This document shows, piece after piece, positions 16,552 through 24,744 of a stretch of DNA of 64,000 bases. Below the pieces are notes generated by a model that made no database searches, was not told where the DNA came from, and saw only the letters and a program-made list of their open reading frames with translations. Where the stretch lies: contig JAGCLW010000004.1 of the NCBI GenBank assembly GCA_017646805.1, forward strand, positions 1 through 64,000, written 5' to 3'. The number at the start of each line of letters is the position of its first letter. The stretch's first letter is position 1. The translations under genes were made by a program, and so were the position numbers. The stretch is from Paludibacteraceae bacterium (GTDB taxonomy: Bacteria; Bacteroidota; Bacteroidia; Bacteroidales; Paludibacteraceae).

Positions 16552-17388
16552 TTAAATTGTTTGTTCACCAATAGCATAATTTCCTAAAATTCGCAAATCT
16601 ATAGACAATGGTTTGATTGCTAAAATCGCTTGACAATATCGTTCGTAATCTTCATAACATAAATCCACATAGAAGAAATATTCCCACTCTTTTCCAATAA
16701 TTGGATTTGATTGAATTTTTGTCAAATTAATATCATAAAACGAAAGAATGGTTAAAATCTTTGACAATGCACCTGAAGCGTGAGGAACGGCAAAAGCGAT
16801 AGAACTTTTATTCATCACCGGATGAAGCGAAGGCTCATCTTTATGTGCCAAAACAAGAAATCGTGTAAAATTATGTTTATTCGTTTCTATCCCGTCTTCG
16901 ATTACATTCAATCCATAAAGTTTCGCCGCATGAGTACTACAAATAACTCCAACTCCTTTCAAATTTTCGTTAGCTACTTTTTTCGCCGAACCTGCAGTAT
17001 CTCCTCCTTCTACGACTCTTAAATGTGGTTTTCGATCCAAAAAATCACCGCACTGCATCAATGCCACCGGATGAGAAATTACCTCATGAAGATCTTCTAT
17101 TTTTTGTCCTTCCAACGCACACAAACAATGTTTGATTCGCAATTTGTGTTCTCCAACAATAGTCAATCCACTCTTAAGCAACAACTCATAATTTTGCAAC
17201 AAACTACCGGCAATCGTATTTTCTATTGCCACCAACGCATACATTGACTCATCTTCTTTTACAACTTTAAATTCTTCTTTAAAAGAAGCACATTCAACAA
17301 TTTCAATTTCTTCATTTTTAAAAAACAAATGCGATGCTAAATCATGAAAGCATCCATAAGTACCTTGAATTGCAACTCTACGTTTCAT
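16552..17388 (-). CDS. pheA: prephenate dehydratase with ACT domain
   Basis: A 278-residue monofunctional enzyme. Catalytic domain: RVAIQGTYGCFHDLASHLFF (3-22) and the ENTIAGSLLQNYELL block (about 56-70), with the conserved HNFTRFLVL (about 172-180, the Thr-Arg-Phe motif). ACT domain from about 193: GALSKILTILSFYDINLTKI. It converts prephenate to phenylpyruvate; the ACT domain is the usual site of phenylalanine feedback. First structural gene of the operon; the ATG lies about 12 nt beyond the T-run of an attenuator, so read-through of that terminator controls the four genes. Confidence 0.92.
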   Translation of the reverse strand: MKRRVAIQGTYGCFHDLASHLFFKNEEIEIVECASFKEEFKVVKEDESMYALVAIENTIAGSLLQNYELLLKSGLTIVGEHKLRIKHCLCALEGQKIEDLHEVISHPVALMQCGDFLDRKPHLRVVEGGDTAGSAKKVANENLKGVGVICSTHAAKLYGLNVIEDGIETNKHNFTRFLVLAHKDEPSLHPVMNKSSIAFAVPHASGALSKILTILSFYDINLTKIQSNPIIGKEWEYFFYVDLCYEDYERYCQAILAIKPLSIDLRILGNYAIGEQTI

Positions 17389-17400
17389 ATCATTTTTTCA

Positions 17401-17447
17401 AAAAAAAAAGAATCCCGCTATCATCAAATTGAAAGCGGGATTCTTTT
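17401..17447 (-). terminator. attenuator terminator upstream of pheA, with competing antiterminator
   Basis: On the minus strand the stem AAAAGAATCCCGCT (17447-17434) / AGCGGGATTCTTTT (17419-17406) closes a 14-base loop and runs into a T-run ending at 17401, just before the pheA ATG (17388). The leader-peptide region 17498-17486 (AGCGGGTGTTCTT) can pair with the left arm 17445-17434 as AGCGGG/CCCGCT plus TTCTT/AAGAA with a small internal loop, which would form an antiterminator. This is the layout of ribosome-mediated attenuation. Confidence 0.85.
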
Positions 17448-17468
17448 CTATTATTTATTATAAAAATA

Positions 17469-17561
17469 CTAATTCACATATACACAAGAACACCCGCTCT
17501 TACTAAAAAAGTAAAAGTAATAATAAAAAAAGAAAAAATATGGGCGTTGCAAATTTTGCAT
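17469..17561 (-). CDS. Phe/Tyr-rich leader peptide of the pheA operon
   Basis: A 30-codon frame, ATG 17561-17559 to TAG 17471-17469. After MQNLQRP come YFFFFYYYFYFF: twelve aromatic codons in a row (seven Phe, five Tyr), then SKSGCSC and VYVN. Those two amino acids are the end products of the operon's genes. A ribosome stalled in the aromatic run would leave the downstream AGCGGG segment (17498-17493) free to pair with the terminator's left arm, permitting transcription; a ribosome that reads through would cover it and let the terminator form. The frame starts about 50 nt after the predicted transcription start. No Shine-Dalgarno, as usual in this phylum. Confidence 0.85.
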   Translation of the reverse strand: MQNLQRPYFFFFYYYFYFFSKSGCSCVYVN

Positions 17562-17615
17562 ATAAAAAACTTATTTTTAATAAAATTTTGTCGTCAACAC
17601 TCATCTACGACGGTG

Positions 17616-17645
17616 CAAATGTAGTACACTTTTTTTTTTAAACAA
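17616..17645 (-). promoter_or_regulatory. promoter of the Phe/Tyr operon
   Basis: On the minus strand, TTG at 17645-17643 and TACATTTG at 17623-17616, with a 19-bp spacer: a near-perfect Bacteroidetes promoter. It points to the leader peptide, attenuator and pheA, so a transcript of about 200 nt precedes pheA. Confidence 0.8.
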
Positions 17646-17677
17646 AAGAAATTTACTATTTTTTTTTCAAAAAAAAA

Positions 17678-19681
17678 TCATTTTTGCTTTCGAAGAACAA
17701 CTGCCGAACGAGCCGGAAGATACAAATAAAGCCATTCTTTACTTTTTACTTTTGTCGCATTTTTTTGCGTAAAATGAACAACTGAATCATCCGTCAATCC
17801 AAACCCACCAAATTCTTTACTATCCGTATTCAAAACGACTTTATATGCTCCTTTTTTGACAAGAATACCATAATCGGTAAATGATTTTTCAGGATTAAAA
17901 TTAAACACAAAAAGTAAATCTTTTCGTTGATAAGCCAAAACCTGATCTCCTTGATTATCCCAAACCTCCACAATTTCCGTATCTTGAAAATTTTTGACAT
18001 CTTTGATCAATTCTATCATTTCTCTATCAAAATCTCCTAACCACTTATATTTCAAATCAATATCATCAACCAAATTCCATTGACGACGAGCATATTTATA
18101 ACTCCAACCATTTCCTTCACGTGGAAAATCAATCCATTCCGGATGACCAAATTCATTCCCCATAAAATTGAGGTATCCTCCATTTATTGTTGATGCCGTA
18201 ATTAAACGAATCATTTTATGCAACGCCAATCCCCGATCAACCATATAAGTAGACCCTCCAACAAGACGCGACATGTGGGTATACATTTCGGCATCTATCA
18301 AACGGAAAATCAAAGTCTTATCTCCAACCAAAGCTTGATCATGACTCTCTGCATACGAAATTGTTTTTTCATCTACCCTACGATTGGTTAATGTATATAA
18401 AATATGACCAACTCGCCACCATTCATCTTTTTCTTCTTTTATCGTTTTAATCCAAAAATCAGGAATCCCCATCGCCAATCGATAATCAAATCCCATTCCT
18501 CCATCTTTGATTTTCACTGCTAATCCAGGCATTCCACTCATATCTTCAGCAATTGTAATAGCATAAGGATTAACTTCGTGGATCAATTTGTTTGCCAATG
18601 TCAAATAACAAATCGCATCTCCATCTTGATTGCCATTATAATAATCTTCATATCCGTTAAAATCCTGTTCCAAACCATGATTCAAATACAACATAGAAGT
18701 CACTCCATCAAATCGAAATCCATCAAAGTGATATTCTTCCAACCAAAATTTACAATTAGATAACAAATAATGAAGAACTGTTCCGCTACCATAATTAAAG
18801 CACAAAGAATCCCAAGCCGGATGTTCTCTTCGATGACCATCATGAAAATAAAGATATGGCGTACCATCAAACAATGCCAAACCTTCTCTTGTATTCTTAA
18901 CCGAATGAGAATGAACAATATCCATAATCACAGCGATTCCCATAGAATGAGCCTCATCTATCAACTCTTTTAGTTCATCTGGAGTTCCAAAACGTGAAGA
19001 TGCAGCAAAAAAATTACTCACATGATATCCAAACGAACCATAATAAGGATGTTCCTGAATCGCCATCAATTGAATACAATTATATCCTGCTTTTGCAATA
19101 CGAGGAAGCACAAAAACACGAAACTCATTATAAGTTGAAACACCTTCACTTTCTCCGGCCATACCTATATGAGCTTCATAAATCATCAACGGAGATGTAT
19201 TTGGTTTAAATTTTTTCTTTTTAAATTCATACGGACGAGGCGGTGCCCAAACTTGTGCCGAAAAGATTTTTGTACTTTCATCTTGCACAACACGACGGGC
19301 ATAAGAAGGGATTCTCTCTCCAAATCCATCTTTCCAATGAACCATCAATTTATATAAATCCTCATGTCGAATAGAAAAAATCGGCAACTCTATTTCCCAA
19401 ATTCCATTACCAATATGAGTTAATTGATATTCTGGAGCTTGAGTCCAATTATTAAAATCTCCTATCAAATAAATTTCCGTTGCATTAGGAGCATATTCAC
19501 GAAAAATCCAAGATTTTTTCGTTTGATGAAGTCCAAAATACAAATGTCCATTTGCAAAATCTGTTAGATTTCCTTTTTTTCCAACTAACTCATATTCCTT
19601 ATCAATAGCATATTGACAACGTGCTTTAATAGCGGATTCAAATGGTAATAAATACGGATCATTACTTATAAAATTCACCAT
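17678..19681 (-). CDS. glgB: 1,4-alpha-glucan branching enzyme
   Basis: With ATG at 19681 (MVNFISNDPYLLPF), a 667-residue protein; the longer frame to 19708 would start close to the -7 element. Domains: N-terminal CBM48-like beta-sandwich (about 35-130, with DFNNWTQAPEY), then a GH13 barrel with FRFDGVTSM (nucleophile Asp at about 324), IAEDMSGMP (acid/base Glu at about 379) and YAESHDQALVGDK, and a C-terminal all-beta domain. It makes alpha-1,6 branches in glycogen. No glgA or glgC is in the window. Single gene with its own promoter. Confidence 0.92.
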   Translation of the reverse strand: MVNFISNDPYLLPFESAIKARCQYAIDKEYELVGKKGNLTDFANGHLYFGLHQTKKSWIFREYAPNATEIYLIGDFNNWTQAPEYQLTHIGNGIWEIELPIFSIRHEDLYKLMVHWKDGFGERIPSYARRVVQDESTKIFSAQVWAPPRPYEFKKKKFKPNTSPLMIYEAHIGMAGESEGVSTYNEFRVFVLPRIAKAGYNCIQLMAIQEHPYYGSFGYHVSNFFAASSRFGTPDELKELIDEAHSMGIAVIMDIVHSHSVKNTREGLALFDGTPYLYFHDGHRREHPAWDSLCFNYGSGTVLHYLLSNCKFWLEEYHFDGFRFDGVTSMLYLNHGLEQDFNGYEDYYNGNQDGDAICYLTLANKLIHEVNPYAITIAEDMSGMPGLAVKIKDGGMGFDYRLAMGIPDFWIKTIKEEKDEWWRVGHILYTLTNRRVDEKTISYAESHDQALVGDKTLIFRLIDAEMYTHMSRLVGGSTYMVDRGLALHKMIRLITASTINGGYLNFMGNEFGHPEWIDFPREGNGWSYKYARRQWNLVDDIDLKYKWLGDFDREMIELIKDVKNFQDTEIVEVWDNQGDQVLAYQRKDLLFVFNFNPEKSFTDYGILVKKGAYKVVLNTDSKEFGGFGLTDDSVVHFTQKNATKVKSKEWLYLYLPARSAVVLRKQK

Positions 19682-19715
19682 AATCATTAATTTTTTAGAA
19701 AAAAACATCTACGAA

Positions 19716-19723
19716 CAAAGGTA
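19716..19723 (-). promoter_or_regulatory. -7 promoter element of glgB
   Basis: TACCTTTG on the minus strand, 34 bp before the chosen ATG. Confidence 0.55.
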
Positions 19724-19792
19724 GAGAATTATAGTGAAAAAAATTCTTATTATTCTAATTTTTTATACAAAAATGCCCAATAACATAAAAAT

Positions 19793-19833
19793 AAAAAAAG
19801 GATGCTACTCAAAAAGTAACATCCTTTTTTATT
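19793..19833 (-). terminator. intrinsic terminator of tsf
   Basis: Stem AAAAAAGGATG(C)TACT / AGTA(A)CATCCTTTTTT around a short A-rich loop, with T-run on the minus strand, about 15 bp past the tsf stop. Confidence 0.8.
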
Positions 19834-19847
19834 TATTTTGTCAAAAA

Positions 19848-20672
19848 TTACTCTTCGTTAAGAGTAACTCGTTTGAACGCTACACAAGTAGCATTATTCT
19901 TTTTCAAATATGCTGCTACAGAATCTTTTCCTGCATCTTCTGCAATTGATGCTTGTTCCAAAAGAACTGATTCTTGATAAAATTTATTCAAACGACCTTC
20001 TGCAATCTTATCAAGAATTGCTTCTGGTTTTCCTTCTTGACGAGCTTTTTCGCGAGCAATTTCTTTTTCTTTCTCAACTACTTCAGCAGAAACACTATCT
20101 CGATCAAGTGCTATTGGAGCCATTGCAGCTGCTTGCATCGCAATGTTACGAGCAACTACAGTTTCTACATTTGCTTCTGCAAAAGCAACTACAGTTGCCA
20201 ATTTATTTCCTAAGTGATTGTATGCAACAACAGTCTCTCCTGAAACTGTTTCATAATAACTTAGTTCCATTTTTTCGCCTGTAACACCAGAACGTTCTGC
20301 TACAAGTTCTGCAATTGTACGTCCTTCTATTGTTGCATTTTTCAATTCCTCAACAGATGAAGGTTGAGTAGAAAGAGCAACTTCAAGAATATTTTTCGCA
20401 AGAGCAACAAAATCTGCGTTCTTCGCAACGAAATCAGTTTCACAACAAAGTGCTATAACTGCCGCAAAATTCCCATTTGTTCCTGCCAAAACACAACCTT
20501 CTGAAGCTTCTCTATCGCTACGTTTTGCTGCAATAGCTTGTCCACGTTCACGAATTAACTTCATAGCTTGATCGAAATCGCCATCTGCTTCTGTCAAAGC
20601 TTTCTTTACATCAGCAAGACCTGCTCCTGACATTGCACGCAATTTCTTAATATCTTCCATTGATACTGCCAT
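19848..20672 (-). CDS. tsf: translation elongation factor Ts
   Basis: A 274-residue EF-Ts: N-terminal UBA-like segment with LRAMSGAGLADVKKALTEADGD (about 11-32; written here as its core MSGAGLADVKKAL), and the TDFVAKN motif (about 79-85) that contacts EF-Tu. It exchanges GDP for GTP on EF-Tu. Follows rpsB by 33 bp, the conserved rpsB-tsf pair. Complete and of normal length. Confidence 0.97.
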   Translation of the reverse strand: MAVSMEDIKKLRAMSGAGLADVKKALTEADGDFDQAMKLIRERGQAIAAKRSDREASEGCVLAGTNGNFAAVIALCCETDFVAKNADFVALAKNILEVALSTQPSSVEELKNATIEGRTIAELVAERSGVTGEKMELSYYETVSGETVVAYNHLGNKLATVVAFAEANVETVVARNIAMQAAAMAPIALDRDSVSAEVVEKEKEIAREKARQEGKPEAILDKIAEGRLNKFYQESVLLEQASIAEDAGKDSVAAYLKKNNATCVAFKRVTLNEE

Positions 20673-20705
20673 AGTTCTTCTTTTTTTTCAATTAAACAAT
20701 TTTAA

Positions 20706-21485
20706 TTATGCTTCAGCAACATCAACTTTTTTCTTTCTTGCCACACGTGTCTTCTTTTCTTTAGGAGCTTCAGCTTCTTCAGACTCTGACTTTTCTGCTT
20801 TACGTTCTGCAACTCCTTCTGCTATTGCTTCCACCATAGTTTTAAGAATTATATCGATTGATTTTGTTGCATCATCATTCGCAGGAATAACAAAGTCAAT
20901 ATCATTAGGATTAGAATTTGTATCAACAATACCAAATACTGGAATTCCCAAACGTTTAGCTTCACGCACTGCGATATTTTCTTTCATAACATCAACAACA
21001 AACAATGCTGCAGGAAGACGATTCAAATCAGCAATTGAACCTAAATTTTTTTCCAATTTAGCACGTTGACGTGTAATTTGCAACTTTTCGCGTTTCGACA
21101 TATTGTCAAACGTTCCATCTGTAGCCATTTTATCAATAGCTGTCATTTTCTTTACTGCCTTACGAATAGTAGGGAAATTTGTTAACATTCCACCTGCCCA
21201 ACGTTCTGCGATATATGGCATTTGAACTGAGCCAGCACGTTCTGCAACAACTTCTTTTGCTTGCTTTTTTGTTGCAACAAAAAGAATACGTTTACCAGAT
21301 TTTGCAATTTGTTTGATCGCAGCGGCTGCCTCATCAATTTTAGCTGCTGTTTTATGCAAATCAAAAATGTGAATACCATTACGCTCCATAAATATGTAAG
21401 GAGCCATTGCTGGATTCCATTTTCTTTTTAGGTGTCCAAAATGACAACCTGCGTCTAATAAATCTTGAAATTCTACTTTTGACAT
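20706..21485 (-). CDS. rpsB: 30S ribosomal protein S2
   Basis: A 259-residue S2 starting at MSKVEFQDLLDAGCHFGH (21485); an upstream in-frame start at 21536 falls in the hairpin leader and adds residues foreign to S2. Family landmarks: GHLKRKWNPAMAPYIF, FVATKKQAKE, PYIAERWAGGMLTNF, VDTNSNPNDIDFVIPANDDA. The tail after about residue 230 is a charged Glu/Lys-rich extension ending in KKKVDVAEA. Part of rplM-rpsI-rpsB-tsf. Confidence 0.96.
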   Translation of the reverse strand: MSKVEFQDLLDAGCHFGHLKRKWNPAMAPYIFMERNGIHIFDLHKTAAKIDEAAAAIKQIAKSGKRILFVATKKQAKEVVAERAGSVQMPYIAERWAGGMLTNFPTIRKAVKKMTAIDKMATDGTFDNMSKREKLQITRQRAKLEKNLGSIADLNRLPAALFVVDVMKENIAVREAKRLGIPVFGIVDTNSNPNDIDFVIPANDDATKSIDIILKTMVEAIAEGVAERKAEKSESEEAEAPKEKKTRVARKKKVDVAEA

Positions 21486-21518
21486 TTTTTTTATTTTTTT
21501 TAGTCGTTTACATTCTTT

Positions 21519-21563
21519 TTGCTTAGTTCTAAGCAATCGAAGAGTAAGTTAAAACGTCTCTTC
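21519..21563 (-). promoter_or_regulatory. two hairpins in the rpsB leader
   Basis: In the 126-nt gap between rpsI and rpsB, two stems can form: TTGCTTA / TAAGCAA (21519-21536) and GAAGAG / CTCTTC (21539-21563). The gap is unusually long within this ribosomal operon. It may be a binding site for S2 or a regulatory leader; no known motif is claimed. Confidence 0.35.
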
Positions 21564-21611
21564 AATTTAGATACTAAACGTACATTTATCCGATAAATAA
21601 ACAAACTGATA

Positions 21612-21998
21612 TTAACGTTTGCTAAATTGGAATCTTTTACGAGCTTTAGGACGTCCTGGTTTTTTACGTTCTACCACACGAGGGTCACGAGTCATAAATC
21701 CTTCTGCCTTTAAAGCTGGTTTATCTTCTGGATTAATTTTAACCAAAGCACGAGCAATTGCAAGACGAAGTGCTTCTGCTTGTCCTTTATATCCACCTCC
21801 ATCAAGATTAACTTTTATATCGTACTTCTCTGTAACGCCCAATGTATTCAATGGTTGTTTTACGATATATTGAAGAGTTTCTTGAGGGAAATATGTTGCA
21901 AGATCTTTTTTGTTTATTACAATTTGGCCATTACCTTCGCTTACGAATACGCGAGCTACAGCAGCCTTTCTTCTACCAAGGGCATTTATTACTTCCAT
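21612..21998 (-). CDS. rpsI: 30S ribosomal protein S9
   Basis: A 128-residue S9 with the expected start (VINALGRRKAAVARVFV), GGGYKGQAEALRLAIARAL (about 66-84) and the basic tail ERKKPGRPKARKRFQFSKR, which reaches the P-site tRNA. Starts 2 bp after rplM ends. Confidence 0.97.
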   Translation of the reverse strand: MEVINALGRRKAAVARVFVSEGNGQIVINKKDLATYFPQETLQYIVKQPLNTLGVTEKYDIKVNLDGGGYKGQAEALRLAIARALVKINPEDKPALKAEGFMTRDPRVVERKKPGRPKARKRFQFSKR

Positions 21999-22000
21999 AA

Positions 22001-22456
22001 TTATTTAAGCGAATTAAGGTCAATTACTTTAGGTTGTTGTGCAGCCATATTATGTTCTGCACCAGCAAACACATACAAATTTGATAAAAGTTTTGCTCCA
22101 AGACGATTTTTAGGAAGCATTCCTTTTACAACTTTTTCGATCAATTTTACCGGATTTTCTTTAATCAAACGTTCAGGTGTCATTTCTCTTTGACCGCCTG
22201 GATAACCCGTATGACGAAGATAAACACGATCAGTCATTTTATTTCCTGTAAGTCTCACTTTACTTGCATTGATAATAATGACATTATCTCCACAATCCAC
22301 ATGTGGAGTAAAACTTGGTTTGTACTTTCCTCTAAGAAGTTTTGCAACTTTTGAGCTCATACGACCCAATACCATATCTGTAGCATCTACGACAACCCAC
22401 TCTTTTTGAGCTGTTTCTTTATTTACAGAGAGGCTTTTAAAACTTAATGTATCCAC
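22001..22456 (-). CDS. rplM: 50S ribosomal protein L13
   Basis: L13 with EWVVVDATDMVLGRMSSKVA, HVDCGDNVIIINA and HTGYPGGQ. I place the start at GTG (22456), translated VDTLSFKSLSVNKE..., because Bacteroidetes L13 proteins begin MDTLSYK at this point. An ATG at 22507 would add 17 residues unlike L13 and sits directly next to a leader hairpin. Length with the GTG start is 151, normal. First gene of rplM-rpsI-rpsB-tsf. Confidence 0.9.
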   Translation of the reverse strand: MDTLSFKSLSVNKETAQKEWVVVDATDMVLGRMSSKVAKLLRGKYKPSFTPHVDCGDNVIIINASKVRLTGNKMTDRVYLRHTGYPGGQREMTPERLIKENPVKLIEKVVKGMLPKNRLGAKLLSNLYVFAGAEHNMAAQQPKVIDLNSLK

Positions 22457-22509
22457 TTTACTGTAATTTGTTAAATTTTCACTTGTTACACTTCTTCCAA
22501 AAAACATTC

Positions 22510-22533
22510 ATCAATGTAGGCTAATCCATTGAT
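22510..22533 (-). promoter_or_regulatory. leader hairpin of the rplM operon
   Basis: ATCAATG / CATTGAT around a 10-base loop in the roughly 125-nt leader between the promoter (22586-22593) and the GTG start. A short upstream frame ending at a TAG inside the loop (MLQSNGSVSMD) is also present. A site for autoregulation by L13 is possible but not shown. Confidence 0.35.
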
Positions 22534-22585
22534 ACACTGCCATTAGACTGAAGCATTTTATATTATAGGATAATAATTGGGAGTG

Positions 22586-22593
22586 CAAAAGTA
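22586..22593 (-). promoter_or_regulatory. -7 promoter element of the rplM operon
   Basis: TACTTTTG (TAnnTTTG) on the minus strand. Confidence 0.6.
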
Positions 22594-22624
22594 CGACTTT
22601 TTATTTAATAAAAAAAATTTTTAA

Positions 22625-22657
22625 TAAAAAAAGGACAGACTTTCTTGTCTGTCCTTT
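22625..22657 (-). terminator. intrinsic terminator of the gene at 22670-23413
   Basis: Stem AAAGGACAGAC / GTCTGTCCTTT with a six-base loop and a T-run on the minus strand, 12 bp past the stop. Confidence 0.85.
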
Positions 22658-22669
22658 AAATAGATATTT

Positions 22670-23413
22670 TCACTCTTGAACTTCAAACATATAACTCATC
22701 CAAAGTTTTTTTGAATACGCTTTAAAATCCGGAGGTAACATACGATAATTATCGTCTTGTCGAACTTCTCCTCCCGCCAATTTTTCACCTCTTTTTATTG
22801 CTTGCAATCCTCTCATCGAATATCTTTCTGTTCCCATATAAAGCCACTGTTTCATTGCTAATGGAACATTGTTGTTTGCTCGACAACCTAAACGGAACAT
22901 AATCCAAATTTCTCCTATTTTGTCTTTGTCAATGTCCGTCACAACCGGATCACAAAAAAAGTTAATTGTTAAATTTTTTGCAGCACAATCCGAAACAAAA
23001 TCGCGATCTTTCCAAACTAACGAAGTTTCCTTTTTGCTCACAACATAATGATACACATTAAGTGCTTTTATACGATAATCAGCTTCTATATTTCGTACCG
23101 TATCTGCGACCCCATTATTGTAAACAATCTCATAATTACGAATAGTATCTATTCTTCCGCTATTAGGATTAGTCACATATTTTACCGGCAAACTTGCTTC
23201 TCGAGCAGCATTCGTCATAAGCATTGGAGTTTCTGCTTGTATCACATAGTGCAAACCACCTTTGTCTTTCCACGAAATTGCAGAAACAAAATCTCCCTTA
23301 TAAGTCACTTCTTCAGGCAACTCATTGGCATCAATTTGTTTAACCGAAAATTGAGACATAACAAGAGAACAAAACGACAAAAATAAAGTCATTAAAAAAA
23401 TTTTAATTCTCAT
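22670..23413 (-). CDS. secreted protein resembling the M949_RS01915 family
   Basis: A 247-residue protein with a signal peptide (cleavage near residue 20, VMS-Q). The segment VVTDIDKDKIGEIWIMFRLGCRANN (about 156-180) followed by KQWLYMGTERYSMRG (about 187-201) matches what I recall of the M949_RS01915 family, sometimes labelled surface-polysaccharide biosynthesis, in Bacteroidetes: a beta-rich domain with a calcium-loop-like D-x-D-x-D/K-x-G. The function is not established. It follows a SPOR-like gene by 18 bp. Confidence 0.55.
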   Translation of the reverse strand: MRIKIFLMTLFLSFCSLVMSQFSVKQIDANELPEEVTYKGDFVSAISWKDKGGLHYVIQAETPMLMTNAAREASLPVKYVTNPNSGRIDTIRNYEIVYNNGVADTVRNIEADYRIKALNVYHYVVSKKETSLVWKDRDFVSDCAAKNLTINFFCDPVVTDIDKDKIGEIWIMFRLGCRANNNVPLAMKQWLYMGTERYSMRGLQAIKRGEKLAGGEVRQDDNYRMLPPDFKAYSKKLWMSYMFEVQE

Positions 23414-23431
23414 AAAATTTAGTTTTTAAAA

Positions 23432-24133
23432 TTAATTATTATTTGTTAAATAATTTTTATACAAAGAAAATTCAACAACAATTGCATCGTGATATCCAAG
23501 TGTCCGCACTTTTTGCAATAATTCTTCAACTTCGCTACCAACAACACGATCCGTCGTATATCTGTACATTTCATCTCCCGGCATAAAAAACTCCAACACA
23601 TCTCCAACTCCTTCAAAAGAATATTTACTCATAGGGAATCGCGTTGCACTCAATTGAATCACAAAAATTCCATCTTCTTCAATTTTTGATTGAATCACAC
23701 TATCTGCAATCGCCTCAACTATTGTTTCTTTTTGCTGATTCAACGTCTTTACTTTCATTTCATTCAAACGCTTAACTATAGCCACTTGAACGGTATCAAT
23801 TTGTGCTGACAATTTCAATCGTCGCGTATCAACAACAAATGCGTCATTATACTTTTGTTTATACACACTCAACGAATCCATTGCTTGTTCATACGATTCA
23901 TATTGACCAACCAAATACCGATTAAATCCATCGATACAACAAAATTGACGAACTTTTGAAACATGTTGAAAATACAATGTGTCGGGTTGATACTGCTCTA
24001 ACGCAAGCAATTGAATGGAAAAATAAGGAGATGTAATTTCTTCTGTTGGACGAATTCTTTCATTTTTAACATCTTCAGCATAAAGACTTCCAACAAACAT
24101 ACTCACAATCAATAATAATAGTTGTTTTTTCAT
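23432..24133 (-). CDS. secreted protein with two SPOR-like repeats
   Basis: A 233-residue protein with a signal peptide (MKKQLLLLIVSMFVGSLYA). Two segments look like SPOR-type peptidoglycan-binding repeats: YFSIQLLALEQY...YLVGQYESYEQAMDSLSVYKQKYNDAFVV (about 36-101) and FVIQLSATRFP...LLQKVRTLGYHDAIVVEF (about 155-225). They share the beta-alpha-beta layout with an aromatic-Q start and a final 'DAxVV'. A periplasmic role at the cell wall is plausible. Upstream neighbour of 22670-23413. Confidence 0.55.
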   Translation of the reverse strand: MKKQLLLLIVSMFVGSLYAEDVKNERIRPTEEITSPYFSIQLLALEQYQPDTLYFQHVSKVRQFCCIDGFNRYLVGQYESYEQAMDSLSVYKQKYNDAFVVDTRRLKLSAQIDTVQVAIVKRLNEMKVKTLNQQKETIVEAIADSVIQSKIEEDGIFVIQLSATRFPMSKYSFEGVGDVLEFFMPGDEMYRYTTDRVVGSEVEELLQKVRTLGYHDAIVVEFSLYKNYLTNNN

Positions 24134-24146
24134 TTTATAATCTATT

Positions 24147-24201
24147 AAAAAAGAAACGGAGAATAGAGATTTCCTTCAAAAAAAGACTCAATCCTCCGTT
24201 T
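24147..24201 (-). terminator. probable terminator of secG
   Basis: AAACGGAG (24154-24161) and CTCCGTTT (24194-24201) pair across a 32-base loop; T-run follows on the minus strand. Confidence 0.6.
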
Positions 24202-24242
24202 TTAATATTTAATTCCCTCAAAAAATATGAGTATAAACTTCA

Positions 24243-24569
24243 TTATTCTGCAGGAACTCCTGGCAAATTCGTTGTCGCAGACTCAGTCTGTTCTTTCACC
24301 GCTTTACTTGCTTCATTCACAACTTTTGAAGATGATTCAACATCAGAAGAAGACGCAAATCCAGCTGCTAAAACACTTACAACAACCATAAAAATCACAA
24401 GCGTCCAAGTTGCCTTTGTGAGAAATTTATTTGTTCCTTCAACTCCCATGTATTGATTTCCTCCACCAAAAGTTTGAGACAAACCTCCACCTTTAGGATT
24501 TTGAGCCAAAACAATAAGAATCAAACAAATAGCAGCAATAACAACAAGAGCAATTAAAAAATTAAACAT
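24243..24569 (-). CDS. secG: preprotein translocase subunit SecG
   Basis: A 108-residue inner-membrane protein: helix 1 (about 3-23), the conserved loop LAQNPKGGGLSQTFGGGN (about 22-39), helix 2 (about 54-72), then a Ser/Glu/Thr-rich tail. SecG supports protein translocation by SecYEG. It has its own -7 element (24634-24641) rather than depending on lptE upstream. Confidence 0.92.
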   Translation of the reverse strand: MFNFLIALVVIAAICLILIVLAQNPKGGGLSQTFGGGNQYMGVEGTNKFLTKATWTLVIFMVVVSVLAAGFASSSDVESSSKVVNEASKAVKEQTESATTNLPGVPAE

Positions 24570-24633
24570 TTTATATCAAATTTTATTTGTTAACACAATT
24601 TAAATACAACAACACTTTTCTAAAAATCAAGCA

Positions 24634-24641
24634 CAAAGATA
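24634..24641 (-). promoter_or_regulatory. -7 promoter element of secG
   Basis: TATCTTTG on the minus strand, about 65 bp before the ATG. Confidence 0.55.
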
Positions 24642-24744
24642 AAACTTTTTTTTGAAAAGATATTATTCAACATAAAAAACATACAACTCTTCTATCAGAT
24701 ATTCATAATAATCTACAACACAACAAACTTCTTTTCAAAAAAAA

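Noticed and set aside
19910-20284. 124-codon plus-strand ORF
   Set aside because: Antisense to tsf; Leu/Gln-rich sequence is the complement of the coiled EF-Ts region.
21486-21536. Longer rpsB start at 21536
   Set aside because: The added residues fall in the hairpin leader and do not resemble S2.
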